A DNA stretch of 64,000 nt from Acinetobacter sichuanensis (GTDB lineage: Bacteria; Pseudomonadota; Gammaproteobacteria; Pseudomonadales; Moraxellaceae): positions 1-64,000 of the forward strand of contig NZ_PYIX02000008.1 of assembly GCF_003024515.2 (NCBI RefSeq). Direction: 5' to 3'. The notes beneath the pieces were generated by a model. The model was not told where the DNA came from and ran no database searches. It saw only the letters and a list, made by a program, of their open reading frames with translations. The position numbers were made by a program, and so were the translations under genes. Shown here one piece after another: positions 8,286-16,234 of this stretch (position 1 is the stretch's first letter; the number at the start of each line of letters is the position of its first letter).

Positions 8286-9197
8286 ATGAATCGTCATCTT
8301 TTTAAATATCAACAAAATCAAATATTTTTTCGCCTTTTTGGACGTTTTCTTCAGTCAACATGGATTTTAAATTTGCGTCGTTGGCTGATGCGTTATTCAC
8401 CATTTTTAAGGCTTGAAAGCCAAGCGACTAATACGGTGTATATGTCTTGGTTAGTTGATATTGATTTGGTTAGACAACGTTTTCCAGAACCGATCCGTTT
8501 ATGGGAACATCAAGGAAAAACGATCTTCAGTATTTTATTTTATCATCACCATCACTTTGGTTTACATTGTTTAGGACCTGCTCGAAAGATATTTCCCTCG
8601 CCAAGACAAAGTAATTGGCGATTCTATTTGGCAAATGATCTTTTGCCTAAAACGGTGATTTTTGAGCAGATTGTGGTGGATAAAATGTTGCATGTGATGG
8701 GAGGTCGCATGTTGAGTGATGCAATGCCTGCACAATATGATCCCCATTTTCAACATGATGTGAAACGCGAAAATGATCAACTCGATATCCATGCTCAAAT
8801 ACACATGGATGATCGTTATTGCTTAGAAGTCAAACTTAAAAATACGCAAGATCGGCAATTAAAAGGGGAGTGGGCAGAAATTTTTAGCACATGGGAGGAT
8901 GCTTTAGAATTTTTTGTACCACAAGAGCATGTTTGGGTGGAGTGTGTAGATCAACCCGAAAAGCTTTCACAGGGAAATATTAAAATTGTCAGTGATTTTC
9001 AAAAGATTCGCCCTTTGATGATTGATCAGATCGATTGCCCATTATTAACAGAATTTGGCATTGACGCCTCAAGTTCACCGCTATGCTTTTTTATTCCCAA
9101 TTTAGACTTTCATGTATTGGGTGAGAATCCTGTTGAATCTTTACCCAATGGAGTCGAGGTCAATGCATCCGTAGAAATGAAAAAGACAGAAAAATAA
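8286..9197 (+). CDS. Hypothetical protein, DUF2071-like
   Basis: 303 residues. No signal peptide is obvious, though the N-terminus is basic and aromatic. The segment YMSWLVDIDLVRQRFPEPIR followed by a glycine-rich strand and a histidine cluster (YHHHHFGLH, about residue 89) resembles DUF2071 (YqjF-like) proteins. The identification is by general pattern only, and I cannot give a function. It is preceded by a 144-base gap after the divergent HopJ-like gene. Confidence 0.6.
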   Translation: MNRHLFKYQQNQIFFRLFGRFLQSTWILNLRRWLMRYSPFLRLESQATNTVYMSWLVDIDLVRQRFPEPIRLWEHQGKTIFSILFYHHHHFGLHCLGPARKIFPSPRQSNWRFYLANDLLPKTVIFEQIVVDKMLHVMGGRMLSDAMPAQYDPHFQHDVKRENDQLDIHAQIHMDDRYCLEVKLKNTQDRQLKGEWAEIFSTWEDALEFFVPQEHVWVECVDQPEKLSQGNIKIVSDFQKIRPLMIDQIDCPLLTEFGIDASSSPLCFFIPNLDFHVLGENPVESLPNGVEVNASVEMKKTEK

Positions 9198-9340
9198 TAA
9201 GCTGGGCATGGCACCTTAAAATGAAATGTTTTTCTTGTTTGACTTAGATGGTTTTAAATCAACAACCTGATTAGATTCTTGAATAATCGCATGTTAATCT
9301 GTGGATAAGTACCTAGTTATACACATGAGGAGTTCTGAAA

Positions 9341-9721
9341 ATGAATTGGCTGTTAGTTGCGTGCGGTGGGGCAATTGGTGCGAGTTTACGTTACGGCGCA
9401 GGATTCATTATTTCAAAACCTCATAGCTTATTTCCATGGACAACATGGTCTGTGAACCTTTTTGGATGCTTTCTTGCGGGTGTTTTTTTTGCTTTTACTC
9501 AAAAATATCCAGTGTTGCAAAGTGAAGCTCGTTTGTTGTTGATGGTGGGAATTTTAGGTGGATTTACCACATTTTCGAGTTTTGGATTGGAAACATTTCA
9601 ACTCATTCGACAAGGGCAATTTCCAATTGCATTGGCATATACCGTGTCGAGTGTGGTGGTTGGAGTGGTATGTTTGGCGATTGGTTTTTATCTGTTTCAG
9701 ATGTTGTTATCTACAAAATAA
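9341..9721 (+). CDS. crcB: Fluoride exporter CrcB (Fluc channel)
   Basis: 126 residues, four predicted membrane helices. Family signatures are visible: GGAIGASLRYG near residue 9, TWSVNLFGCFLAG near residue 36 (the conserved Asn), and GGFTTFSSFGLE near residue 70 with the phenylalanine pair that lines the fluoride path. It works as a dual-topology dimer in the inner membrane, exporting fluoride. AGGAG lies 9 bases before the ATG. I looked upstream for a fluoride (crcB) riboswitch and saw none. Confidence 0.96.
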   Translation: MNWLLVACGGAIGASLRYGAGFIISKPHSLFPWTTWSVNLFGCFLAGVFFAFTQKYPVLQSEARLLLMVGILGGFTTFSSFGLETFQLIRQGQFPIALAYTVSSVVVGVVCLAIGFYLFQMLLSTK

Positions 9722-9744
9722 TCATTTTGTACTTATTTCCATAC

Positions 9745-9785
9745 AAAAAAGAAGTCTAAGCAGGAGGATTAGTTGCTTAGACTTC
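9745..9785 (-). terminator. Intrinsic terminator of rpmE2
   Basis: Perfect 12-base arms, GAAGTCTAAGCA (9751-9762) and TGCTTAGACTTC (9774-9785), around an 11-base loop. On the minus strand the second arm runs into six T residues, so it terminates the minus-strand rpmE2. It is almost the same sequence as the terminator at 10206-10249. Confidence 0.8.
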
Positions 9786-9841
9786 AAATATAAACTCAAT
9801 ATAAAATGCAATACTTAAATGAAAATTAAGGAAAAATATTC

Positions 9842-10090
9842 TTAACGTTTAAAGCGAGCAAAACGTTTATTGAAGTTGGCAATACGACCTTCATTATTCA
9901 CCTGACGGATTTCACCTGTATAAAAAGGATGTGAGGCGCTCGAGATATCCAGTGTGACATATGGATATTCTTTACCCTCATAAACTTTTGTATTTTTGGT
10001 GTTGATGGTACTGCCAATTAAAAAATAAGCATCAGCATTGGTGTCGTGGAATAAAACTTGGCGGTATTCAGGATGGATGTTAGGACGCAT
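9842..10090 (-). CDS. rpmE2: 50S ribosomal protein L31 type B (zinc-free paralogue)
   Basis: 82 residues starting [16 protein letters not shown], the type B L31 opening. There is no cysteine at all, so this is the zinc-independent C-minus form that replaces zinc-binding L31 when zinc is scarce and spares zinc. The typical [10 protein letters not shown] segment is present. The start at 10090 fits the family better than a frame opening four codons earlier. A Zur-like box lies 30 bases upstream. The gene is bracketed by two nearly identical terminators. Confidence 0.95.
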   Translation of the reverse strand: MRPNIHPEYRQVLFHDTNADAYFLIGSTINTKNTKVYEGKEYPYVTLDISSASHPFYTGEIRQVNNEGRIANFNKRFARFKR

Positions 10091-10119
10091 ATTATTCTCC
10101 AATGAATTTTTTGACTAAA

Positions 10120-10141
10120 GAAATGTTATAACATAACAATT
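10120..10141 (-). promoter_or_regulatory. Probable Zur operator of rpmE2
   Basis: The 22-base sequence GAAATGTTATAACATAACAATT contains GTTATAACATAAC, which differs at one position from the gamma-proteobacterial Zur core GTTATANTATAAC. It is 30 bases before the start codon of the zinc-free L31 gene, a classical Zur target. Sequence match is seen; regulation is inferred from the family. Confidence 0.8.
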
Positions 10142-10205
10142 AAAATGTAAAGCGCATTCTAAGTGTGTTAAAGACCATGTCGAAAAGATACGTAAAAAAT
10201 AAGGC

Positions 10206-10249
10206 AAAAAAAAAGAAGCCTAAGCAGGAGGATAGTTTGCTTAGACTTC
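10206..10249 (-). terminator. Intrinsic terminator of the AarF-like kinase gene
   Basis: Stem arms 10215-10226 and 10238-10249 with one wobble pair; on the minus strand a run of nine T residues follows. It lies downstream of the kinase gene ending at 10319. Stem and most of the loop are shared with the terminator at 9745-9785. Confidence 0.8.
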
Positions 10250-10318
10250 AAAATATGGTTTTACTTTAATAGAGGTTGCTTAAAAAATAATTAACCAAAC
10301 ATGAATAAAATCTTAATT

Positions 10319-11611
10319 TTACTGAGGAACCAATTCTTCAAAGACATCGCTTAAATCATCATGGACTTTAAGTTGGATCAGGTTCCAGTAGTGACCTGAA
10401 ATGGTACGATTCACCATCAGCGTATCTGGTGATGGTTTAAATACATCCCAGTATTTTAATGATTTTTTTACCAGTTTCATGCCATCATGATGTGCTGAAT
10501 TTTCAGCAAAATCATAATGTGTGGTGAGTGGACGTAATAAAACTTCTAACCATTCTTTATATAAATCGTCAGGGAATTTTCCTTGTTCTGCTAAAGCATC
10601 TAAAGCAATTAAATGTTGTTCTATCGTTTTAATATCTGCTGTTTTTCCAGCACGAACCAACGCTTTAAAGTGACCGATAATATCTGTAGAAAGTGTTTTT
10701 ACACCCCCAAAGTCATAAATAATTACACTGCCATCTTCACGAAAAGCAAAATTCCCTGGATGTGGGTCGCAGTGAAAACGTTTCAAAAAGAAAATTTGTT
10801 GTCCTAAAGCTCGAATTAAACGTTCACCGATTTCATTACGAACAGCTAAGTCCCAACCGCTTGCTGTTTCAATGCTTTCGCCTTTTTCCATACTCAGGGT
10901 TAAAATGCGTCGGCTTGAATATTCAGGGTAAACATTGGGGATGATGATTTTATTGTCAAGCGCCTGATGAAAGGTTTTGAAAACCTGTAAATTTTGCGCT
11001 TCGATTTCGTAATTTAGTTCTTCGTGCAAACTGTCCTGAATTTCTTTAAATAAACGATCTTGTAGCTTTTTATCGACTTTTAAAACACCCATTAAACGTA
11101 GGGCTAAACGAACTTGTTTCAAGTCACTTTCACAGGCTTCATCTACACCTGGATATTGCACTTTAACTACAACTTCTGTGCCGTTGGGAAGTGTGGCTTT
11201 ATGCACTTGCCCAATAGATGCTGCTGCAAAAGGTTGTTCATCAAAATGTTGAAAGACTTGCTCTAAAGGTTTGCCTAATTCTTTTTCGATTTGTTTTTTG
11301 ATGTCTGCAAAAGGCATAGCAGGGGCTTGGCGTTGCAGTTTTGCAATGGCTTTAGCTACTTCAGGTGGGAAAATATCTTTGTACTGAGAGGCGATTTGTC
11401 CGACTTTCATTACAGCGCCTTTCATTTCACCCAACGTGTCTGCGATCTGAATGCCAATGTCCTGAAAGAGTTTGCTGCGTGCTTCATTCTTTTTTTCTTC
11501 ATCAGCATTAAAGTTGCGAATAGAGTTGGACACGGTTTTGGTCGCAATGCTTGCGGTCATCCCTGCAAGTTTCATAAAACGACGACCTGGTGTACTTGAA
11601 TTTTTAGACAT
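10319..11611 (-). CDS. AarF/ABC1/UbiB family atypical kinase
   Basis: 430 residues. Landmarks of the UbiB/ADCK family are clear: the KxGQ motif in MKVGQIASQYKDIFP (about residue 66), the alanine-rich nucleotide loop AAASIGQVHKA (about residue 128), VVKVQYPGV, and the catalytic CDPHPGNF followed by YDFGG (about residues 278-298). Members support ubiquinone biosynthesis or lipid metabolism. It lacks the C-terminal membrane helices of UbiB proper, so it is a paralogue rather than ubiB. An SRRFMKLAG-like basic N-terminus is present. Confidence 0.9.
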   Translation of the reverse strand: MSKNSSTPGRRFMKLAGMTASIATKTVSNSIRNFNADEEKKNEARSKLFQDIGIQIADTLGEMKGAVMKVGQIASQYKDIFPPEVAKAIAKLQRQAPAMPFADIKKQIEKELGKPLEQVFQHFDEQPFAAASIGQVHKATLPNGTEVVVKVQYPGVDEACESDLKQVRLALRLMGVLKVDKKLQDRLFKEIQDSLHEELNYEIEAQNLQVFKTFHQALDNKIIIPNVYPEYSSRRILTLSMEKGESIETASGWDLAVRNEIGERLIRALGQQIFFLKRFHCDPHPGNFAFREDGSVIIYDFGGVKTLSTDIIGHFKALVRAGKTADIKTIEQHLIALDALAEQGKFPDDLYKEWLEVLLRPLTTHYDFAENSAHHDGMKLVKKSLKYWDVFKPSPDTLMVNRTISGHYWNLIQLKVHDDLSDVFEELVPQ

Positions 11612-11808
11612 TCAGACAAATCCTTAAACTTTGATGAAGTTTTTTCTCATTTTGATCATAGGCGACTATTCTTAAACTGCCTACTTTAAATTGTTAAGAT
11701 ATTGTTTCTACTTTGCTATTTTTCTAAAAGCAGTATGGCTTATATTTTTCATTGTGTACGCCTTGTTTGGCGTTACAATGATTTTAGTTGAAAATGTGCT
11801 GAGTGACT

Positions 11809-12018
11809 ATGAAAGTTTATCGTTATTTAACAGGTCAGGATGATGTGAATTTTTGTGCCAGAGTCACCAAGGCTTTAAATGAAGGTTATGAACTATATAG
11901 TTCACCGACCATGACTTTTAATGGTGAGAATGTGATTGTTGGGCAAGTCATTGTGAAAGAAGTGGCGGATGAAAGTGAAGTTCCGCAAGGGTTGAAGGAT
12001 GCGATGGCAAAATTATAA
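11809..12018 (+). CDS. DUF1737 domain-containing protein
   Basis: 69 residues, MKVYRYLTGQDDVNFCARV, then ALNEGYELYSSPTMTFNG and GQVIVKEV. This is the small DUF1737 domain, a soluble alpha/beta protein of unknown function. The ATG at 11809 is preferred to a GTG two codons upstream, since family members start at the MKxYR strand. It is divergent from the kinase gene with a 197-base gap. Confidence 0.85.
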   Translation: MKVYRYLTGQDDVNFCARVTKALNEGYELYSSPTMTFNGENVIVGQVIVKEVADESEVPQGLKDAMAKL

Positions 12019-12061
12019 TTGCTACCACATCCGACAAAACAGAGTGGATCATATTACAGGT

Positions 12062-13423
12062 TTAATGGGGCTGCTGACTGAGTCTTTTATTATTCATAAA
12101 CAAACGCATCAGCAATAACACACAAGCAATACTTAAACCGACAATCAAGCCCGTCCATACACCTGCTGCACCCAATTCGGTATAACGTGCTAGATAAATT
12201 CCGACAGGGAAAGCAATCACCCAATAGGCAAGCATGGTCACCCACATTGGACCTTTGGTGTCTTGCATGCCACGCAAACATCCTGCGGCACTGACTTGCC
12301 ATGCATCCATCAGTTGATATGCAATTGCGAATAAAATTAAATACACTGCAATTTGAGCAACTTCATAATCAGAGGTGTAGACCGCCACAATTTCATTGCG
12401 CAGCAACCACATGAGTAACATGGTAATGAATGCAAATACTGTAGCAGTCAACATTCCAACTTTTTGCACCTTACGCATGGCAACCCAGTTCTTTTCACCA
12501 TAATAGGTTCCGATCCGAATCGTTAAGGCAAGTGCCAATGACATTGGAATCATAAACAATTGTGATGTCACCGAAATTGCAATTTGATGCGCTGCAATAG
12601 TGACCTCACCCAAGGTACTCAGCACAATAGCCCCTGTACTGAAAATACTCACTTCAAAAAAGATCGCAAGTCCAATCGGGAAACCCAACTTTAAAATCCG
12701 TTTGATCAAAACAGGATTAATTTTTTCAAAATGTGTGAGGGGTTGAGTCTTTTGATAGCGTTTGGCTTTAAACACATAAATGGCTAAAACAATAAACATC
12801 AGCCATTGTAAAATGGCGGTAGCAAAACCGCAGCCTGCACTGCCTAAGTGTGGAATGGGACCAATGCCATACATAAAGATGAAATTCAGCGGAATCAATA
12901 CCACCAAAGCCACCAGACTGAGCAACGTAACAGGACGTGGATAACCTAAAGCTTCTGAATAATTACGCAGCGCTGCATACATAGTCACAGCAGGCATACC
13001 GAAAGCAATTGCATGTAAAAACAGACTTGCTTTAGGCAATAAAGAGTCAGGCACACCAAACAGCGGCAGTAGTAAGGGCATGGCTTGTAAAATCAGCATG
13101 GCAATAATACCAAGCACCAAAGCCACCCACAGGGATTGGCGGACGATACTCGGAATTTTTTCAGGTGTACGTGCACCATTGGCTTCCGCCACCAAAGGTG
13201 TGGTTGCAATCATGATGCCACTGAACAACAACATGATCGGAATCCACAAGCCCACACCGACAGCAATCGCGGCGAGGTCTTCGGCAGACATATGTCCTGC
13301 CATAATGGTGTCAATCAGTCCGAAACCTGCGTAGGCAAACTGAGTGACCAAAATCGGGAGCATCAAGTGAAACAATTGCTTTAATTCAAAGCGGGTAGTT
13401 GTGGCTTTTATGGATTCAGACAC
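12062..13423 (-). CDS. abeM: MATE-family multidrug efflux transporter (AbeM/NorM type)
   Basis: 453 residues with 12 predicted membrane helices. The N-terminal part, ELKQLFHLMLPILVTQFAYAG then GLIDTIMAGHMSAEDLAAIAVG, matches the NorM subgroup and closely resembles A. baumannii AbeM as I recall it. AbeM is a proton-coupled exporter of fluoroquinolones, dyes and other cations. The gene name is by resemblance. The DMT gene lies 40 bases upstream on the same strand and may be co-transcribed. Confidence 0.88.
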   Translation of the reverse strand: MSESIKATTTRFELKQLFHLMLPILVTQFAYAGFGLIDTIMAGHMSAEDLAAIAVGVGLWIPIMLLFSGIMIATTPLVAEANGARTPEKIPSIVRQSLWVALVLGIIAMLILQAMPLLLPLFGVPDSLLPKASLFLHAIAFGMPAVTMYAALRNYSEALGYPRPVTLLSLVALVVLIPLNFIFMYGIGPIPHLGSAGCGFATAILQWLMFIVLAIYVFKAKRYQKTQPLTHFEKINPVLIKRILKLGFPIGLAIFFEVSIFSTGAIVLSTLGEVTIAAHQIAISVTSQLFMIPMSLALALTIRIGTYYGEKNWVAMRKVQKVGMLTATVFAFITMLLMWLLRNEIVAVYTSDYEVAQIAVYLILFAIAYQLMDAWQVSAAGCLRGMQDTKGPMWVTMLAYWVIAFPVGIYLARYTELGAAGVWTGLIVGLSIACVLLLMRLFMNNKRLSQQPH

Positions 13424-13463
13424 AGAAATTACTCGTTTTAAATGTGCTTAGAATAAAAAATGG

Positions 13464-13925
13464 TTAGCGTTGTAGAGTGAGAAGCACACCAATAAAAATC
13501 ACCACGCCACCTAAAAGACGTTGCCAATTGAGTTGTGTTTTTTCGACACCGAGTAAACCAAATTGATCAAACACCATCGACATCAAAATTTGCCCAAAAA
13601 TAATTAGACCAGACAATGTTAAAAAGCTGAGTTTGGGCGCGGTATAAATGCTGATACTGATGGCATACACGCCTAGACACCCACCTAGCCATAAATACCA
13701 CGGAATTTGCCCCAAATTTTGCAATGTGGGTTTGGGTACAGACTGAAAAAACACAAAAATAGCGAGCACTATTGTACCAACTAAAAATGACAAAAGGGCA
13801 GCTTGTATGGGAGAGTGTAAATATTCTCGTAATTGTGAATTCAGTGCAGTTTGAAAGGTCATGGCAATGCCAACGCCCATCGCAAGAGGCAATAACAAAA
13901 GCATTTGGCTCGAGAGCTTCATCAT
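13464..13925 (-). CDS. DMT-family transporter, DUF606 (YdcZ) type
   Basis: 153 residues, almost entirely hydrophobic, about five membrane helices. The opening LLLLPLAMGVGIAMTFQTALNSQLREYLHSP and the central IPWYLWLGGCLGVYAIS fit the short DUF606 branch of the drug/metabolite transporter superfamily. Such half-size proteins often act as dimers; the substrate is unknown. It precedes the MATE pump on the same strand. Confidence 0.85.
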   Translation of the reverse strand: MMKLSSQMLLLLPLAMGVGIAMTFQTALNSQLREYLHSPIQAALLSFLVGTIVLAIFVFFQSVPKPTLQNLGQIPWYLWLGGCLGVYAISISIYTAPKLSFLTLSGLIIFGQILMSMVFDQFGLLGVEKTQLNWQRLLGGVVIFIGVLLTLQR

Positions 13926-14139
13926 ATTTTTATTGTCTGTGTTCCCTGTCTGAATTTTAGTCTAATGGAAAGTTAAGCAATGTGCGAATGATAGATTCAG
14001 TCTAATAGTAAAAAATCAGTGGAAGCAGTGGTGTTCTAAAAAAGTATGCTAACTTGATCATCAAAGAAATGAGTAGAATATTATTCTGCACTGCCTCATT
14101 GATATTACAAAGTTCGAATTTTTTTGCGTAGGCGATGCC

Positions 14140-14231
14140 TTACTTTTTAGGGATAAAAAGTAACAAAAATCCCTTGTTGGACAAAGGGGATATCCATATC
14201 ACCCTTGCCCAACGGCGACATCCATGTCGCC
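14140..14231. repeat. Cluster of three hairpins in a 504-base gene-free gap
   Basis: The gap 13926-14429 holds no convincing gene. Within it are, in order: perfect arms TTACTTTTT/AAAAAGTAA (14140-14163), a stem ATCCCTTG/CAAAGGGGAT (about 14169-14191) that competes with GGGGATAT/ATATCACCC (14186-14204), and perfect arms GGCGACAT/ATGTCGCC (14214-14231). The xxATATCCATATxx and xxACATCCATGTxx units look like variants of one module. The minus-strand reading frame here is judged to be a by-product of the repeats. It is likely a REP-like or structured RNA element. Confidence 0.45.
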
Positions 14232-14429
14232 TGCGATAGCACCGCATCGTTAAGTTCCAATTTTGGAGTGTGGTGTAAAATATGATCGATTTCCATGTTT
14301 CCGTGCTCTTTTCATTATTTTCTGAAATTATAACGATCTTGGCTGAAAAATCATTTTCATTTGTCTGATTTGAATCACTCTGACTCATGCTAAAATTCAC
14401 CATTCTCCAAATTTTTCTGAGCTTCTTCC

Positions 14430-15581
14430 TTGGCTGATTTAAATCCTCAAAATATTCCACTTTCTCTCTATATTCATATGCCGTGGTGCGTGCGTAAATG
14501 TCCTTATTGTGACTTTAACTCGCATGCTGTGCCTGATGGAAAATTGTCTTTAGATTTGGAACAGGAATATTTACAGGCATTGGTTGAGGACTTTAAAACA
14601 CAAATTGATTTTGCGCAGGGACGTGAAATTCATAGTGTATTTATTGGTGGTGGTACGCCCTCACTCATCTCAGCGCAGGGTTATCAATGGTTATTTGCCC
14701 AATTAAAAGCCCTGATTCCATTTCAACAAGGCTGTGAAATCACGTTGGAAGCCAATCCTGGTACGGTGGAGCATGATCCATTTGCAGATTATCTGAATGT
14801 CGGCATTAACCGTTTATCGATAGGGGTGCAAAGCTTTAATACCGAACATTTAAAAAAATTGGGACGTATTCACTCCAATGATGATGCAATTTTGGCGATT
14901 CAACATGCCAAACAAGCAGGCTTTGAACGGGTCAATGTCGATCTAATGCATGGCTTGCCTGAACAGACTTTAGAGCAAGCGTTAAATGATCTAAAACTTG
15001 CGGTGGAAAGTGGTGCAACGCATATTTCGTGGTATCAATTGACCATTGAACCCAATACCGTATTTTTCCGTACACAGCCGATTTTACCCGTCGATGATGT
15101 ACTTGAGGATATTCAGGAACAGGGTGAAGCGTACTTAAAAGCCAATGGATTTATCAACTATGAAGTGTCTGCTTGGCGTAAAGAACAACCTTCTGCACAT
15201 AACTTAAATTATTGGCAGTTTGGCGATTATTTGGCGATCGGGGCAGGGGCGCATGGCAAAGTGACTCAAGCGGATGGCGTGTATCGTTTTCAGAAAACCC
15301 GTTTACCGAAAGATTATTTGGCAAAAGTGCCTGCGGAAAATTTGCAATTTAAACGCATTGAAAATGAAGATATGCCTTTTGAATTTATGATGAATGCACT
15401 GCGTTTGATGGATGGCGTAGAAGCGGATTTATACACAGAACGTACAGGTTTGGATTTAAAAGATTTACAGATTTTAGATTCTTTAAAACAACGTCAGTTG
15501 ATGGTGAATGATGCTGATATTTTGAATTGTACCGACAAAGGACATTTATTTTTAAATTCAGTTTTAGAAGCGTTTTTGTAA
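14430..15581 (+). CDS. hemW: Radical SAM haem chaperone HemW
   Basis: 383 residues. The radical SAM cluster motif C-x3-C-x2-C is in HMPWCVRKCPYCDFNSH (residues about 16-31), followed by the glycine-rich FIGGGTPS (about 71). HemW binds haem and a 4Fe-4S cluster and is related to, but distinct from, coproporphyrinogen dehydrogenase HemN. The start appears to be a TTG at 14430, since the first in-frame ATG lies inside the cluster motif. No strong ribosome binding site is visible, so the start is moderately uncertain. Confidence 0.93.
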   Translation: MADLNPQNIPLSLYIHMPWCVRKCPYCDFNSHAVPDGKLSLDLEQEYLQALVEDFKTQIDFAQGREIHSVFIGGGTPSLISAQGYQWLFAQLKALIPFQQGCEITLEANPGTVEHDPFADYLNVGINRLSIGVQSFNTEHLKKLGRIHSNDDAILAIQHAKQAGFERVNVDLMHGLPEQTLEQALNDLKLAVESGATHISWYQLTIEPNTVFFRTQPILPVDDVLEDIQEQGEAYLKANGFINYEVSAWRKEQPSAHNLNYWQFGDYLAIGAGAHGKVTQADGVYRFQKTRLPKDYLAKVPAENLQFKRIENEDMPFEFMMNALRLMDGVEADLYTERTGLDLKDLQILDSLKQRQLMVNDADILNCTDKGHLFLNSVLEAFL

Positions 15582-15652
15582 AATTCTTCCTGTTATTTTT
15601 AGCATTTTGCTATGATGATCAGGAAAATAATCAATCAGCGTTGTTTCTAAAA

Positions 15653-16147
15653 ATGCAAAAAATAATCAAAAAAATCCTCATCGTACTGTCATTCTTTGTG
15701 TTGGGAATGACAGTGGCTTATTCCAAAACTAATGTTCCTCAGTTTAAGGATTATCCTGTTAAACCCTATACAGGCAAAACAGCACAATTGGATATGACGG
15801 ATGAAAGTGCCCGAATGTTTCGCACTCGTTTACGTGATGCATTAAAAGAAAAGCCGAATTTTGCAGGTGAATATGTCATTACTATGTGGGGTTGTGGTGC
15901 GAGTTGCCGTAGTTATGCCTTTATCAATAAACGCACAGGAAAGTTGTTAGAAGGTGGTTTTGGTGGTGAGGGAAGTCAGGAAGATGTGATCGACTCACGG
16001 GCAAACAGCCGCTTATTGGTCACTCAAGAAGAACATAATAATGAAAACTGGGAAGTCGAGAGTATCACCACTCGATTTTATCTCTTTGAACATAATAAAT
16101 TTAAACTATTGAAAACATTGAAAGGACCTGCACTGAAAGATAACTAA
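15653..16147 (+). CDS. Secreted hypothetical protein with signal peptide
   Basis: 164 residues. MQKIIKKILIVLSFFVLGMTVAYS is a clear signal peptide (basic start, hydrophobic core, small residues near 22-24), so the product is probably periplasmic. The mature part has a conserved-looking core with GEYVITMWGCGASCRSYAF (two close cysteines, a likely disulphide) and GKLLEGGFGGEGSQEDV. The start at 15653 is chosen because a longer frame beginning inside hemW would bury the signal peptide. I do not recognise the family. Confidence 0.75.
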   Translation: MQKIIKKILIVLSFFVLGMTVAYSKTNVPQFKDYPVKPYTGKTAQLDMTDESARMFRTRLRDALKEKPNFAGEYVITMWGCGASCRSYAFINKRTGKLLEGGFGGEGSQEDVIDSRANSRLLVTQEEHNNENWEVESITTRFYLFEHNKFKLLKTLKGPALKDN

Positions 16148-16187
16148 GGAATAGACTGAAGGTAGAAAACCATTCTGTCAATCATAT

Positions 16188-16213
16188 AAAAAAGACCGCC
16201 GAAGCGGTCTTTT
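16188..16213. terminator. Bidirectional intrinsic terminator
   Basis: AAAAGACCGC, loop cgaa, GCGGTCTTTT, placed between the convergent secreted-protein gene and the acyl-CoA dehydrogenase gene. Confidence 0.9.
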
Positions 16214-16234
16214 AAATTTTCAAATGACTGAAAC

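Noticed and set aside
9198..9340. Fluoride riboswitch before crcB
   Set aside because: The expected crcB motif is not present in the 143 bases upstream; no matching stem pattern seen.
14140..14460. 106-codon minus-strand reading frame before hemW
   Set aside because: It runs through hairpin repeats, is biased in composition, and reads antisense across the hemW start; no protein-like features.
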